Of a stretch of DNA of 34,845 nt, positions 24,020 through 31,819 are shown piece by piece. The notes under the pieces were generated by a model. It had not been told where the DNA came from. It saw only the letters and a list, made by a program, of their open reading frames with translations, and did not search any database. Position 1 is the stretch's first letter; each line of letters starts with the position of its first letter. Both the position numbers and the translations under genes were made by a program. The DNA comes from Porphyromonadaceae bacterium UBA7572 (lineage in GTDB: Bacteria; Bacteroidota; Bacteroidia; Bacteroidales; Muribaculaceae), in contig DLLC01000021.1 in the NCBI GenBank assembly GCA_002476625.1, positions 1 through 34,845 of the forward strand. Direction: 5' to 3'.

Positions 24020-25435
24020 ATGACTATGACTACAATCAACGACGATACGATAGTGGCTATCAGCACGCCACACGGAATGGGAGGCATTGCTGTGGTGAGA
24101 GTGAGCGGCGACCAGGCATTCGCCTTCGTGGGCAAGCGCTGGAAAGGCAAGCCCATTGAGGCAATGAAAAGCCACACGGCACACTTTGGCCACCTACTCG
24201 ACACCAGGGGCGACCTGCTCGACGAGGTGGTGCTTACCGTATTCCGCGGCCCACACTCGTTCACGGGCGAGGATGTGGTGGAAATCGCGTGCCACGGCTC
24301 GGTGTGGATTCAGCGCCAGGTGGTGGAAACGCTCATCGACGCTGGATGCCGTGCCGCCACAGGTGGCGAGTTCACCCAGCGCGCCTTCGCGAATGGCCGT
24401 CTCGACCTCTCGCAAGCCGAAGCCATAGCCGATGTGATAGCATCGTCGTCGCGCGCCTCACACCGGGTGGCCATGAACCAGATGCGCGGCGCGTTCAGCC
24501 GTAAGCTCGCCAGCCTGCGTGCGCAGCTGCTTCAGTTCGTGTCGCTGATAGAGCTTGAGCTCGACTTCAGCGAAGAGGAGGTGAACTTTGCCGACCGCGA
24601 CAGCCTCATCCGCCTTGCCACCGACATACAGGGCGTGGTGAGCAGCCTTGCCGACTCCTACAGCGCTGGCAACGCCATCAAAAACGGACTCCCTGTGGCC
24701 ATTATCGGGCAGACCAATGCAGGTAAGTCAACCTTGCTCAATGCCCTGCTGGGTGATGACCGCGCCTTGGTGAGCGACATCAAGGGCACCACTCGCGATG
24801 TGATAGAAGACACCATCACGCTTGGCGGCACCCTGTTTCGCTTCATCGACACCGCCGGCATACGTCAGTCGGCCGATGTGATAGAGAATATGGGAATAGA
24901 GCGCTCATTCAAAAAACTCGGTGAGGCGCAACTCGTGCTGTGGGTGGTGGACCCTGGTGAAGGCGTGGATGAAATTGTGGATTTTGCGCAGCAGATACTG
25001 CCCCGCTGCCAAGGCAAAAAAGTGCTTGTAGTGGTCAATAAGATCGACTCCGTCAGCCCCGTCGCACAAGCGAGGGTAGGCAAAGCCATACAGGCAAAGC
25101 TCACCTCTGGCATCGAGGCGGAAATCGCCTATGTGTCGGCGCGCGACGGGCAAAACATGGACACGCTCCAGCGCACCATCATACAGATGGCGGCACTGCC
25201 CTCGGTAGCCGACGACGAGGCCGTGATCGTCACCAACGCCCGCCATTACCAGGCCCTCGTCCGTGCCCGAGAAGCCCTCGACCGTGGCATCGCCGACCTG
25301 CGCGAAGGCATCAGTGGCGACTTCGTGAGCCAGGACATTCGCGAATGCATGCACTACCTTGGTGAAATCACCGGCGAAATCACCACCGACGACATCCTCG
25401 GTGAAATCTTCTCCCACTTCTGCATCGGAAAGTAA
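24020..25435 (+). CDS. mnmE: tRNA modification GTPase MnmE
   Basis: A 471-residue protein. The N-terminal formyl-THF-binding domain starts with NDDTIVAISTPHGMGGIAVV. A helical domain surrounds an inserted G domain with G1 GQTNAGKST (about 230-238), KGTTRD (G2), DTAGIR (G3) and NKID (G4). The C-terminus is the family hallmark CIGK (468-471), whose Cys is essential. With MnmG it forms cmnm5U34 in tRNAs, including tRNA-Lys(UUU), the tRNA at the start of this window. It is co-directional with the two nuclease genes 28 bases upstream. The accessory island begins just after its stop. Confidence 0.97.
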   Translation: MTMTTINDDTIVAISTPHGMGGIAVVRVSGDQAFAFVGKRWKGKPIEAMKSHTAHFGHLLDTRGDLLDEVVLTVFRGPHSFTGEDVVEIACHGSVWIQRQVVETLIDAGCRAATGGEFTQRAFANGRLDLSQAEAIADVIASSSRASHRVAMNQMRGAFSRKLASLRAQLLQFVSLIELELDFSEEEVNFADRDSLIRLATDIQGVVSSLADSYSAGNAIKNGLPVAIIGQTNAGKSTLLNALLGDDRALVSDIKGTTRDVIEDTITLGGTLFRFIDTAGIRQSADVIENMGIERSFKKLGEAQLVLWVVDPGEGVDEIVDFAQQILPRCQGKKVLVVVNKIDSVSPVAQARVGKAIQAKLTSGIEAEIAYVSARDGQNMDTLQRTIIQMAALPSVADDEAVIVTNARHYQALVRAREALDRGIADLREGISGDFVSQDIRECMHYLGEITGEITTDDILGEIFSHFCIGK

Positions 25436-25474
25436 GGCTGTTTTTCGTGTTGTAAACGATGTATAAAGAACGTA

Positions 25475-25550
25475 CAAAGCAAGCCAAAAGAATAATGAAT
25501 ATCAAGTATTTGCTATATTTGGCTTTTCCTGCTATATTTGGCTTGCTTTG
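25475..25550 (+). repeat. Inverted and direct repeats next to the integrase remnant
   Basis: A 14-base inverted repeat CAAAGCAAGCCAAA (25475-25488) / TTTGGCTTGCTTTG (25537-25550) surrounds a 15-base direct repeat TGCTATATTTGGCTT at 25511-25525 and 25530-25544 (19-base period). It could be the mnmE terminator (a T-rich stretch follows) or arm-type binding sites of the neighbouring tyrosine recombinase. Confidence 0.5.
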
Positions 25551-25553
25551 TTA

Positions 25554-25582
25554 TTGTTTGTTGTTTTTATGTTGTAATTTTG
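25554..25582 (+). promoter_or_regulatory. Promoter-like element before the integrase remnant
   Basis: TTG (25554-25556), 18 bases, TAATTTTG (25575-25582), followed at once by a 9-bp hairpin TGTTGCACG / CGTGCAACA (25581-25606) that would sit at the mRNA 5' end and cover the putative GTG start. Confidence 0.5.
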
Positions 25583-25598
25583 TTGCACGAAAGAAAAC

Positions 25599-25895
25599 GT
25601 GCAACATTTGCAACAAATTAACGATATAAAAGACAGAAGCAGTATCACATTAAGACAGCGTACCCTGCCAAGTGGCAGGACTACGCTCTACCTCGACATC
25701 ATCTGCAATGGCAGACGAAAGGTTGAATCCTTAAAGTTATTCCTCGTTCCCGAAACATCACGGGCGGACAAACAGAAAACAAGGAGACGCTTAAATTGGC
25801 GGAAGCGATACGGGCAAAGCGTGTCGTTGAGGTGCAGAACAAAGCGTTTGGTTTCAAGCCAGACTATGCGGAAGATACAAATTTTTATGACTATT
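25599..25895 (+). pseudogene. Tyrosine recombinase (integrase) remnant, arm-binding domain only
   Basis: The first ~60 codons read RSSITLRQRTLPSGRTTLYLDI then a KVESLKLFLVPETSRADKQ segment, the arm DNA-binding domain of Bacteroidota tyrosine recombinases. The expected continuation (KETLKLAEAIRAKRVVEV then GFKPDYAEDTNFYDY) is in another frame: one A appears lost from the A run at 25776-25779. The gene is then cut by the insertion sequence at 25896, so the core-binding and catalytic domains are missing. The probable start is GTG at 25599. It marks an old mobile island inserted after mnmE. It cannot make an active recombinase. Confidence 0.82.
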
Positions 25896-25914
25896 AACGC
25901 GAGTTCGGGATAAG
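25896..25914 (+). repeat. Left terminal inverted repeat of the IS
   Basis: 19 bases, exact reverse complement of 27046-27064. Confidence 0.9.
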
Positions 25915-26008
25915 CGAGGTTTACAAGAGAGGGGAGTTATGTCAAACAGACTTTGGGCGACCAATTTTTTGGCCGCCTTGTTAATTTATCGCATCACGCA
26001 GTAATCGG

Positions 26009-26940
26009 CTATTGCCAGAGGACGAGCTGTCCGTCCGCCTCTGGAATCTCGTATTCGAAGTTGCCCCCTGGCTTGTTGGATAAAAAGCAATATGCGCCCA
26101 TGGCGGCAAGCTGGTTCATAAGGAAATTGTGGACACTGCGGTGGCGTGTATGCATAATCTGGGCAACATTTTTGAGCATGTCGTTCACGGTCTCTATCAC
26201 ACACCTCTTGCGGAGCGTTATCTTGTCGAAGAGCGGCATCAGCTGCTGTTTCATGTTTGAACGAAGCCCTGTCACGATGTGTATCCCGTCGCTCCAGAGC
26301 CTGCCGAAGAGCGACTGTGAGATATGCCCCTTGTCGGCGTACAGCTTGCCGAACACCCTGTCTGTCAACGTGTCAATGACGGCCTCGTTCCGGTCGTCCA
26401 CATTGGCCCTGGTGAGCACGAAGTTCAGCAGCTCGCCCCTGTCGTTGCAGAGCAGGTGCAGCTTAAAGCCTATATACCAGCCCATGGTGCTCTTCCCTTT
26501 GGTGGCAAGCCCCTTGAAAACCCTCATGCTGCGTTCCCGCTTGTTGTGCACCACCGGGATGCATGTGCTGTCGACGAAGCTGATGCCGGAGCACTCGCCA
26601 AAGCAGGAGAGCCTGAGGAACATTGTCAGCGCCACAAAGCAGCGCGGCGTCACCTCCACAAAGCGGTTGTACGAGAACCGCCTCGGGAACAGCCGTTTCC
26701 ACACACCACACACGCAGGACAGATAATAATGCTTGAAATTGCGGTAGGAATTGAAGAGGAAACAGATGAGAATCGTGATGACTTCGGCGTCAGACATCAT
26801 GCGCTTACGGCGGCGTCTGTGAGTGTCGCCGGCTGGACAAATCGCGTTTTTTGTGCGTTTTTTGACATTTCCGCCTCAAATTCTTTGCAGAAATCGTCTG
26901 CAACACAAAAAATTTCTGTAACTTTACTTTCGGTAATCAT
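26009..26940 (-). CDS. IS982-family transposase, apparently needing a -1 frameshift
   Basis: The main frame (26009-26800, 263 residues) has the IS982 DDE pattern: ISFVDSTCIPV (first Asp), RVFKGLATKGKSTMGWYIGF, KLYADKGHIS (second Asp) and RCVIETVNDMLKN (Glu). The family N-terminus, MITESKVTEIFCVADDFCKE, starts at 26940 but in another frame, ending at a TGA at 26797-26799. The heptamer A AAA AAC at 26857-26863 is in phase for a -1 slip after codon 28, giving about 310 residues, the usual family length. Either this is programmed frameshifting or one A was lost from the run and the copy is inactive. Confidence 0.85.
26857..26863 (-). other. Slippery heptamer A AAA AAC in the transposase gene
   Basis: On the minus strand the codons TCA AAA AAC (Ser26-Lys27-Asn28) contain A AAA AAC in the phase needed for simultaneous -1 slippage. 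The -1 frame is open from here through the whole transposase body; the 0 frame stops 19 codons later. Confidence 0.55.
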
Positions 26941-26994
26941 TGTATGTAATCTATTGTTCTGTACCTCTAAATTACTAAAATCAATGGATTTACC

Positions 26995-27027
26995 AAAAGA
27001 AACGGCAACAAAATCAGTTGCCGTTTC
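26995..27027 (-). terminator. Terminator just inside the IS right end
   Basis: On the minus strand, GAAACGGCAAC (27017-27027) and GTTGCCGTTTC (26999-27009) form an 11-bp stem with a 7-base loop, followed by TTTT. It precedes the transposase start, so it would stop outside transcripts (for example from the RM operon) from entering the transposase gene. Confidence 0.75.
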
Positions 27028-27045
27028 ATCTTTTTTTCATAGCCC

Positions 27046-27064
27046 CTTATCCCGAACTCGCGTT
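27046..27064 (-). repeat. Right terminal inverted repeat of the IS
   Basis: 19 bases, exact reverse complement of 25896-25914. Confidence 0.9.
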
Positions 27065-27281
27065 TGTAAGACTTCAACTGCTCACGCACATCATCAATGG
27101 TAATGTCGCCCTCAATATGCCTGACAGCTGTTTTCTTCAGATAGTCAGACACCTTCAGTCCGTCCACATCCTGCAGACCGATAGCCGTGCGCCATGCCGA
27201 AGCCCTCTCTCGCTTATGCGGCTCTGCCACACGCTCGTAGGCTTCGAAGTCAAGATATAGTTGCTCGTTCTTGTCATTCAT
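27065..27281 (-). pseudogene. 5' stub of a VbhA-antitoxin/Fic-type gene, cut by the IS
   Basis: About 72 residues remain (MNDKNEQLYLDFEAYERVAE, then ASAWRTAIGLQDVDGLKVSD, then AVRHIEGDITIDDVREQLKSY). This is the N-terminal part I associate with Bacteroidota Fic proteins that carry a VbhA-like antitoxin segment; the IEG piece recalls the inhibitory [S/T]xxxE[G/N] motif, with Val at the Ser/Thr place. Reading then runs into the IS (REFGIRGYEKK) and stops at 26967. No Fic domain for it is found on the far side of the IS, so the 3' part has been lost. Start ATG at 27281. Confidence 0.65.
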
Positions 27282-27298
27282 AATTATATCTTCTTTAG

Positions 27299-27349
27299 AC
27301 CATTTATCCGAAAGAATTCAAATATTTCAAATAGTATCGGACAAATGGT
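27299..27349 (-). repeat. Imperfect inverted repeat after the half-specificity gene
   Basis: ACCATTTATCCGA (27299-27311) and TCGGACAAATGGT (27337-27349) pair in 12 of 13 positions, with a 25-base loop. It lies between the half-specificity gene and the antitoxin/Fic stub. There is no T run, so it is a weak terminator candidate or an mRNA-stabilising stem. Confidence 0.45.
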
Positions 27350-27361
27350 TCTCACTTCATA

Positions 27362-27892
27362 TTAGTTCAGATAATGTTCAAGCACAGCTTTCTTTCGCTT
27401 TGGACAACCAGCAATTATTTTATGAGCCATATTTATTTGCTCTTTATACTCCTTAACTTGATTAATAACTTGCTGTTGCTCTGCGAGAGGAATTACAGGA
27501 ATCTCATATCGCATTATATTATCTTTATTGCCTCTTGGCATTTTCATGCCCTTTACATCTGACATCACATAATCGAAGAATTGCTGACGAGCCATAACAT
27601 GGTAAACATATTCTGGCAAACAATCACGTGAATCAAGTCTTATGACTAAAACATCAGGGCTACAACCACCATCTTTGTCTGCAAGCCAAATTTTCTTTAG
27701 ATATGGGCGAATGTTAGATAACAGAATATCACCTTTTTTATATTTAACTGCCGAATTTGTATTCGGCACTCCATCATATGGTTTTACGCCCTCGCAATTC
27801 TGCAAGAGATTATCGGTACTAATATAATCAGCAACAGACATTTCGCTCATACTTATACGTTCATTAGAGTAAGAACATATTTGCTTAAGCAT
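27362..27892 (-). CDS. Half specificity subunit (HsdS-type target-recognition domain)
   Basis: A 176-residue protein with one target-recognition domain of the type I S-subunit family and its conserved helix. Typical pieces: SVADYISTDNLLQNCEGV, KKGDILLSNIRPYLKKIWLA, CSPDVLVIRL and the C-terminal helix IPLAEQQQVINQVKEYKEQI. Start taken at MLKQICSYSNERISMSEMSV (27892), which overlaps the stop of the large RM gene by 8 bases. In the frame of this gene, reading is open upstream through the G9 tract, so loss of one G (or gain of two) would fuse it to the RM enzyme. As it stands it could be made separately and pair with the enzyme as the second recognition half, as S subunits do. Confidence 0.85.
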   Translation of the reverse strand: MLKQICSYSNERISMSEMSVADYISTDNLLQNCEGVKPYDGVPNTNSAVKYKKGDILLSNIRPYLKKIWLADKDGGCSPDVLVIRLDSRDCLPEYVYHVMARQQFFDYVMSDVKGMKMPRGNKDNIMRYEIPVIPLAEQQQVINQVKEYKEQINMAHKIIAGCPKRKKAVLEHYLN

Positions 27893-30800
27893 TTTTACCC
27901 CCCCCCATTTTATCTTTAGCAATAACATCAAGTTTGTCGAAGATATCGCTAATCTTTTTGCGGTACGTTTCAATTGTCATACGGCTGGTATTATACTCCG
28001 CATCTATAGCCTCACATTCAGCGATAATTTTCTTTTGAATGTTGATAGGAGGGACAGGTATTTTTACCTCGTTGTTAAGGTAGGAACTATTTAGACTTTT
28101 CCCGAAAGCCTTATCCCCTGTGGTAAAATCAACCATTCTACCATTGAATATATAAAATAAATATTTATCTAGGACCTCATTCTTATCTTTTGGAATTAAA
28201 CCAGCTATAGCTTCATTTGTGTACAAATCGACTCCAGCCATAGCCGTCTTTCCGATGGATAGTTTAAAACTCAGTAAAGTTGTTCCTGCAGGCACTAATT
28301 TCACATTAGAATTATGTATAGCTTCTTCTGTTATTTTCTCTTTTGTATCAGTTATTACTTGGCCATTTAGTTCGCCTACAGAAACCCACAGATATGTTCC
28401 TTTAAAATATTGATAAATTTTCCTTGATGGAGTTCCACCTATTAAAATATCACAAATTCCCTCATTTCCACCCAGCGTTCTGAGTTCATATTTCGATTTG
28501 AATTCTGTATTTCTTTGTAAAGCTATTCTTATACTCTTGTCGTACACATTTCTTGAAAAATCAAACATATTTTTCAAGAAATGATACTTTGCATATTTCA
28601 TCAAGTCATCTGACAGCATAGTATCTGCTCCTGCAAAAGAATTGCGCACAGCGCAGGCAAGAGTTCCACGAGCAAATCTGTCCTCGTAATTATATAATTT
28701 GCCACCAGGAGTATTGATTATGATACCTTCTGCACCCTTTCTGTTACTCCAGTCATAGCCTAAGAACAACTTTTGTTCCTTGTTGTCAGATGGTGCAGTG
28801 ATAACCAATGTTTTTTGTTCACGTACAAGTGCAAAATAATACAACTTGTCTTTTTCTACATTAAGTGCAAAATCGTAGAATTTTTCCAAGCGGATGCGTT
28901 TAGCCTCTTCTTCAGAACACTTTTTAGGCAAAGGAATTGCCATTTCATTAAAGGAGTTGACATATACCTTGAGATATGGTTCCGAAGATAGATGTTCCCA
29001 ATTTAAATCACGATGAATGAAGCGAAGATAAGTATCTTCACTAACATTTTGCATTTGCAAATAATCTGCAAGAATCTGTTTGTCTTTAAACTCTGAAATA
29101 TCCTCACCACTCATAATGGCATCAACGCTATCTTCTGTAAGTTTGGCAATGCATGGTGGTTCTTTGTATCGTTCAAGGAACAATGTTACTGTATTTGTCC
29201 CAGTAGCCCCGAATGTTTTGCTACCAAAACTGACAATGGCACGAATGTAGAAATTCTTCAGTAAATCTTCACGGACTGAAATGTAGCTGTTGGATGAATT
29301 GCTGAGAATTGAGGCTGGCAAGACTACTGCCGCCAATCCTTGCGGACGCAGCAACTGAGCAATACGCTCTACAAAGAGCGTTTCTATTTCCTTGCCATCA
29401 TTTGTGATAACATCGAGCAAACGGAAATCATTGTTTCGCAACTTTAGATGTGACTTAAATCCACTGACGGAATATGGTGGATTTGCCACAAGAATGTCAA
29501 ACGCTCCATTTTCTATGCCTTTATCCTTGTAGTTTTCAAGTCCATCACCAAAAATAATATTTGCGCCACCAGCTCCATTCATAAACATGGAAATCTTTGA
29601 CACACGTGCCAAGCGATAATCCTTCTCTACGCCATAGATATGTTTTTCAACCCATGAGTTTTCGTTGTTTTTACGCACGGCATTGATAGCTTCAACGGCC
29701 TCAGTCAAGAAGTGTCCAGCTCCGCAAGCGTAATCGATCACATTGGGTAATCCATGATTTGAAATGTATGTTTGCAAGGGAAGACAATCCCAGATGAAAC
29801 GAGTTATCGGAGTTGGCGTGAAGAATTGCCCTTCATTCTGTTTGAAACCCTTATTGAGAAGTTGCTCAAACAAATCTCCGAGAAACTGGTGTTTACTTGG
29901 ATATACAATGCGATAAGGTTGGAACAGCTGCACTACCTCAACCAAAATTTTGCCATTCTGAAAGAATAGCTCTTCATTGTGAACATCCTTGAAAGCAAAA
30001 TCGTTGTTTGAATAGAACTTCAATATACGAATTGTGTTATTCAAGTCTTCAATCGCCTGCTTGCGTTTTTTGCCAGTATATTGCATGAATAACCGTTCTG
30101 CATAATCAGCTGCGACATAGAAGATTTTCTCTTTCATGAATTCTTCCATGCCTTGCGTATGAAGACGTTGCAACCTATCTTGAAGAGACTCGTATGTGTC
30201 TGTTCCAGGCTTGTACTGAAACTCCACCTCCTCAAAATCCTGTTTCTTTATCTCGTCAACAAGTTTGCAAATAAAAAGAGCTACAAGTCGATTGAAAGCA
30301 TTTTCCTTGTCTGAGACATTGTTGTGACGCAAAATTTCTTCAAAGCGATTTACAATTTTGTCATCAGGAGTAAAGTCACGCAATTTATTTTTCCGCAATG
30401 GGGGAATGCCAATGTTATAAGCTTGACTATCATCGTCAAAAATAACATTATCAAGCCAGGCTTTATTATAGGTTTCATCCCAAACATTAAAGCGTTCTTC
30501 GTCATTATGAGCATTACAATAGACAAGTACATCCTTGTCCTTCTCTGCCATTTTAATGATATTGGCATCATCAGAGCAATTTATAACTTTCGATTTTACT
30601 ACAACATCACCATCTTTCCAATCAGATGTATACAAAGCCAACCAGCGGGCCGCATTTTCTTGTTGCCAATAACTGAATAACTGACCGCCATATTCTTCCG
30701 TATTTTTGATTTCCTTATTATACTCTGCTCCAGATGTTTTACATTCTATTATAATCAGGGCACTGCCATTTTCATCCTTGACAACAATATCCGCCTTGCC

Positions 30801-31100
30801 ACTTTTCGCATCACGTCCAAGTTGCCATTTTGGTTCAAGTTCAATATGTTCTGGACGGTAACCTTTATCCAGCAAACGGCACACGCATTCAAACACAACG
30901 AAATTCTCATTGTGCGAAAAGTTACTCGTCGTTCTATCATTAACAACAAGACCTTTATCTTCAGGATATATTAAGGTCTCGTTGTCAAAATCGACATGAA
31001 CACTACATGTAGAATATATTTTGGAATAATACCCACCTATGACCTCTTTTTCAAAGCCAAGAAAGGAAAGCACTTTTTTGAGATTATCTTTTGTTATCAT
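27885..31100 (-). CDS. Single-chain restriction-modification-specificity enzyme (type IIG-like), one recognition domain in this state
   Basis: 1071 residues. Residues 1 to about 230 form an HsdR-N-like PD-(D/E)xK nuclease domain (KADIVV with D104, IIIECKT with E119 and K121). A helical linker follows. The N6-adenine methyltransferase core runs from about 395 to 720: QFLGDLFEQLLNKGF then EGQFFTP; SAM motif I DYACGAGHFL (456-465); catalytic NPPY (540-543). A target-recognition domain fills about 890-1060 (GICDILIGGTPSRKIYQYFK; IPVPPINIQKKIIAECEAI). The end, DKMGGGKNA, is encoded across a G9 tract. Type IIG enzymes of this build usually carry two recognition domains at about 1250 residues (AloI-like); the second lies in the next frame. 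Preceded by fic (38 bases) on the same strand. Confidence 0.88.
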   Translation of the reverse strand: MITKDNLKKVLSFLGFEKEVIGGYYSKIYSTCSVHVDFDNETLIYPEDKGLVVNDRTTSNFSHNENFVVFECVCRLLDKGYRPEHIELEPKWQLGRDAKSGKADIVVKDENGSALIIIECKTSGAEYNKEIKNTEEYGGQLFSYWQQENAARWLALYTSDWKDGDVVVKSKVINCSDDANIIKMAEKDKDVLVYCNAHNDEERFNVWDETYNKAWLDNVIFDDDSQAYNIGIPPLRKNKLRDFTPDDKIVNRFEEILRHNNVSDKENAFNRLVALFICKLVDEIKKQDFEEVEFQYKPGTDTYESLQDRLQRLHTQGMEEFMKEKIFYVAADYAERLFMQYTGKKRKQAIEDLNNTIRILKFYSNNDFAFKDVHNEELFFQNGKILVEVVQLFQPYRIVYPSKHQFLGDLFEQLLNKGFKQNEGQFFTPTPITRFIWDCLPLQTYISNHGLPNVIDYACGAGHFLTEAVEAINAVRKNNENSWVEKHIYGVEKDYRLARVSKISMFMNGAGGANIIFGDGLENYKDKGIENGAFDILVANPPYSVSGFKSHLKLRNNDFRLLDVITNDGKEIETLFVERIAQLLRPQGLAAVVLPASILSNSSNSYISVREDLLKNFYIRAIVSFGSKTFGATGTNTVTLFLERYKEPPCIAKLTEDSVDAIMSGEDISEFKDKQILADYLQMQNVSEDTYLRFIHRDLNWEHLSSEPYLKVYVNSFNEMAIPLPKKCSEEEAKRIRLEKFYDFALNVEKDKLYYFALVREQKTLVITAPSDNKEQKLFLGYDWSNRKGAEGIIINTPGGKLYNYEDRFARGTLACAVRNSFAGADTMLSDDLMKYAKYHFLKNMFDFSRNVYDKSIRIALQRNTEFKSKYELRTLGGNEGICDILIGGTPSRKIYQYFKGTYLWVSVGELNGQVITDTKEKITEEAIHNSNVKLVPAGTTLLSFKLSIGKTAMAGVDLYTNEAIAGLIPKDKNEVLDKYLFYIFNGRMVDFTTGDKAFGKSLNSSYLNNEVKIPVPPINIQKKIIAECEAIDAEYNTSRMTIETYRKKISDIFDKLDVIAKDKMGGGKNA
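27898..27906 (-). repeat. G9 homopolymer at the RM / half-specificity junction
   Basis: Nine G on the minus strand, within the last codons of the large RM gene: ATG GGG GGG GGT AAA AAT GCT TAA. With 9 G the enzyme ends 6 codons on. With 10 G it ends at TAA directly after the run. With 8 or 11 G it reads through into the half-specificity frame (GTA AAA ATG CTT AAG). A classic slipped-strand contingency tract by position and length. Confidence 0.85.
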
Positions 31101-31138
31101 ATTTTATTTGGCTAAACGTACATTCAATTGCGTGCAGT

Positions 31139-31687
31139 TTACTTCTCATACCCCTCATAATAATAGCTCTGCTCAATTCCCTTGAATATCACTTCACGGT
31201 TCTCCGTATCTGAAGTGAGGTTCTGCGAGAGGAGATAACGCAGTTCGAGGTCGTTGATGGGAGAGCGTTCCATGGCAGATAGGTATTGGTCTTTGTCCAC
31301 ATATTGCCAGTTGACCACCTTGCCGAGAGAGCGCCGGAGTATCATGTCGAGCCATATACGGGTGGAACGGCCATTGCCCTCCATGAAAGGATGACACACG
31401 TTCATCTCGACATACTTCTCTATGATGTGTTCAAAAGTGTCTTCTGGCATCTTTTCTACGGCAGCGAGGGCCGCATCAAGATAAAGACTATTGGCAAAGC
31501 GGAAACCGCCTTTGGCTATATTCTTATCGCGGATGACGCCGGCAAACGGGTATAGACCATCAAACAGATAATGATGTATCTGCCGAAGCCCTCCCGTTGT
31601 ACCAACAGGTATCTTATCTATATCTCCCGACTCAAAGAGGCGGTGAGCTTTATCTAACGATTTTTCGTCAATTTCCTTTGTTGTCAT
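31139..31687 (-). CDS. fic: Class III Fic protein adenylyltransferase (NmFic-like)
   Basis: 182 residues. The Fic motif HPFMEGNGRSTR (catalytic His about 99) is complete. The C-terminus carries SYYYEG (about 174-179), the [S/T]xxxE[G/N] inhibitory motif placed in a C-terminal helix, which defines class III Fic enzymes. The whole chain closely recalls Neisseria meningitidis NmFic as I remember it (LFESGDID, VGTTGGLRQIHHYLFDGLYP, KGGFRFAN, MERSPINDLELR, FKGIEQSYYYEGYEK). Those enzymes AMPylate target proteins such as DNA gyrase and relieve inhibition by changing oligomer state. It heads a minus-strand run with the RM genes, 38 bases upstream of the large gene. ATG at 31687 is preferred over an upstream TTG. 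Confidence 0.92.
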   Translation of the reverse strand: MTTKEIDEKSLDKAHRLFESGDIDKIPVGTTGGLRQIHHYLFDGLYPFAGVIRDKNIAKGGFRFANSLYLDAALAAVEKMPEDTFEHIIEKYVEMNVCHPFMEGNGRSTRIWLDMILRRSLGKVVNWQYVDKDQYLSAMERSPINDLELRYLLSQNLTSDTENREVIFKGIEQSYYYEGYEK

Positions 31688-31819
31688 AATCAATTATATT
31701 GTATTTGCTCTATTGGTTAGATATGGTGTTTAGAAGTTTTACCGCATTAAATCTCAATCCGGCTTTTATGTGTGGTCCCTATGAGCGAGTGCGCATTCAC
31801 ATTAATATATTCCTGTCTG

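Larger units (their letters stand above)
25896..27064. mobile_element. IS982-family insertion sequence
   Basis: A 1169-base element bounded by a perfect 19-base terminal inverted repeat, AACGCGAGTTCGGGATAAG at 25896-25914 and its reverse complement at 27046-27064. It encodes a single DDE transposase on the minus strand and carries a terminator just inside the right end. Both flanks are broken coding sequences of different genes, and no matching target-site duplication is seen, so the present junctions probably arose by an IS-linked deletion or by recombination between copies. Confidence 0.88.

Noticed and set aside
25475..25550. CRISPR-like repeats near the integrase remnant
   Set aside because: Only two 15-base direct copies with a 4-base gap; no spacer-repeat array and no cas genes in the window.
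26967..27064. C-terminal 33 residues of the antitoxin/Fic stub frame as genuine protein
   Set aside because: They are encoded by the IS end and terminator, not by the original gene.
25888..27072. Target-site duplication flanking the IS
   Set aside because: Bases outside the 19-base inverted repeats (GACTATT on the left, TGTAAGA on the right) do not match; shifting the ends inward gives only the inverted repeat itself.
26324..27103. Long plus-strand open frame (259 codons) across the IS
   Set aside because: It is antisense to the transposase and to the antitoxin/Fic stub; no recognisable domain.
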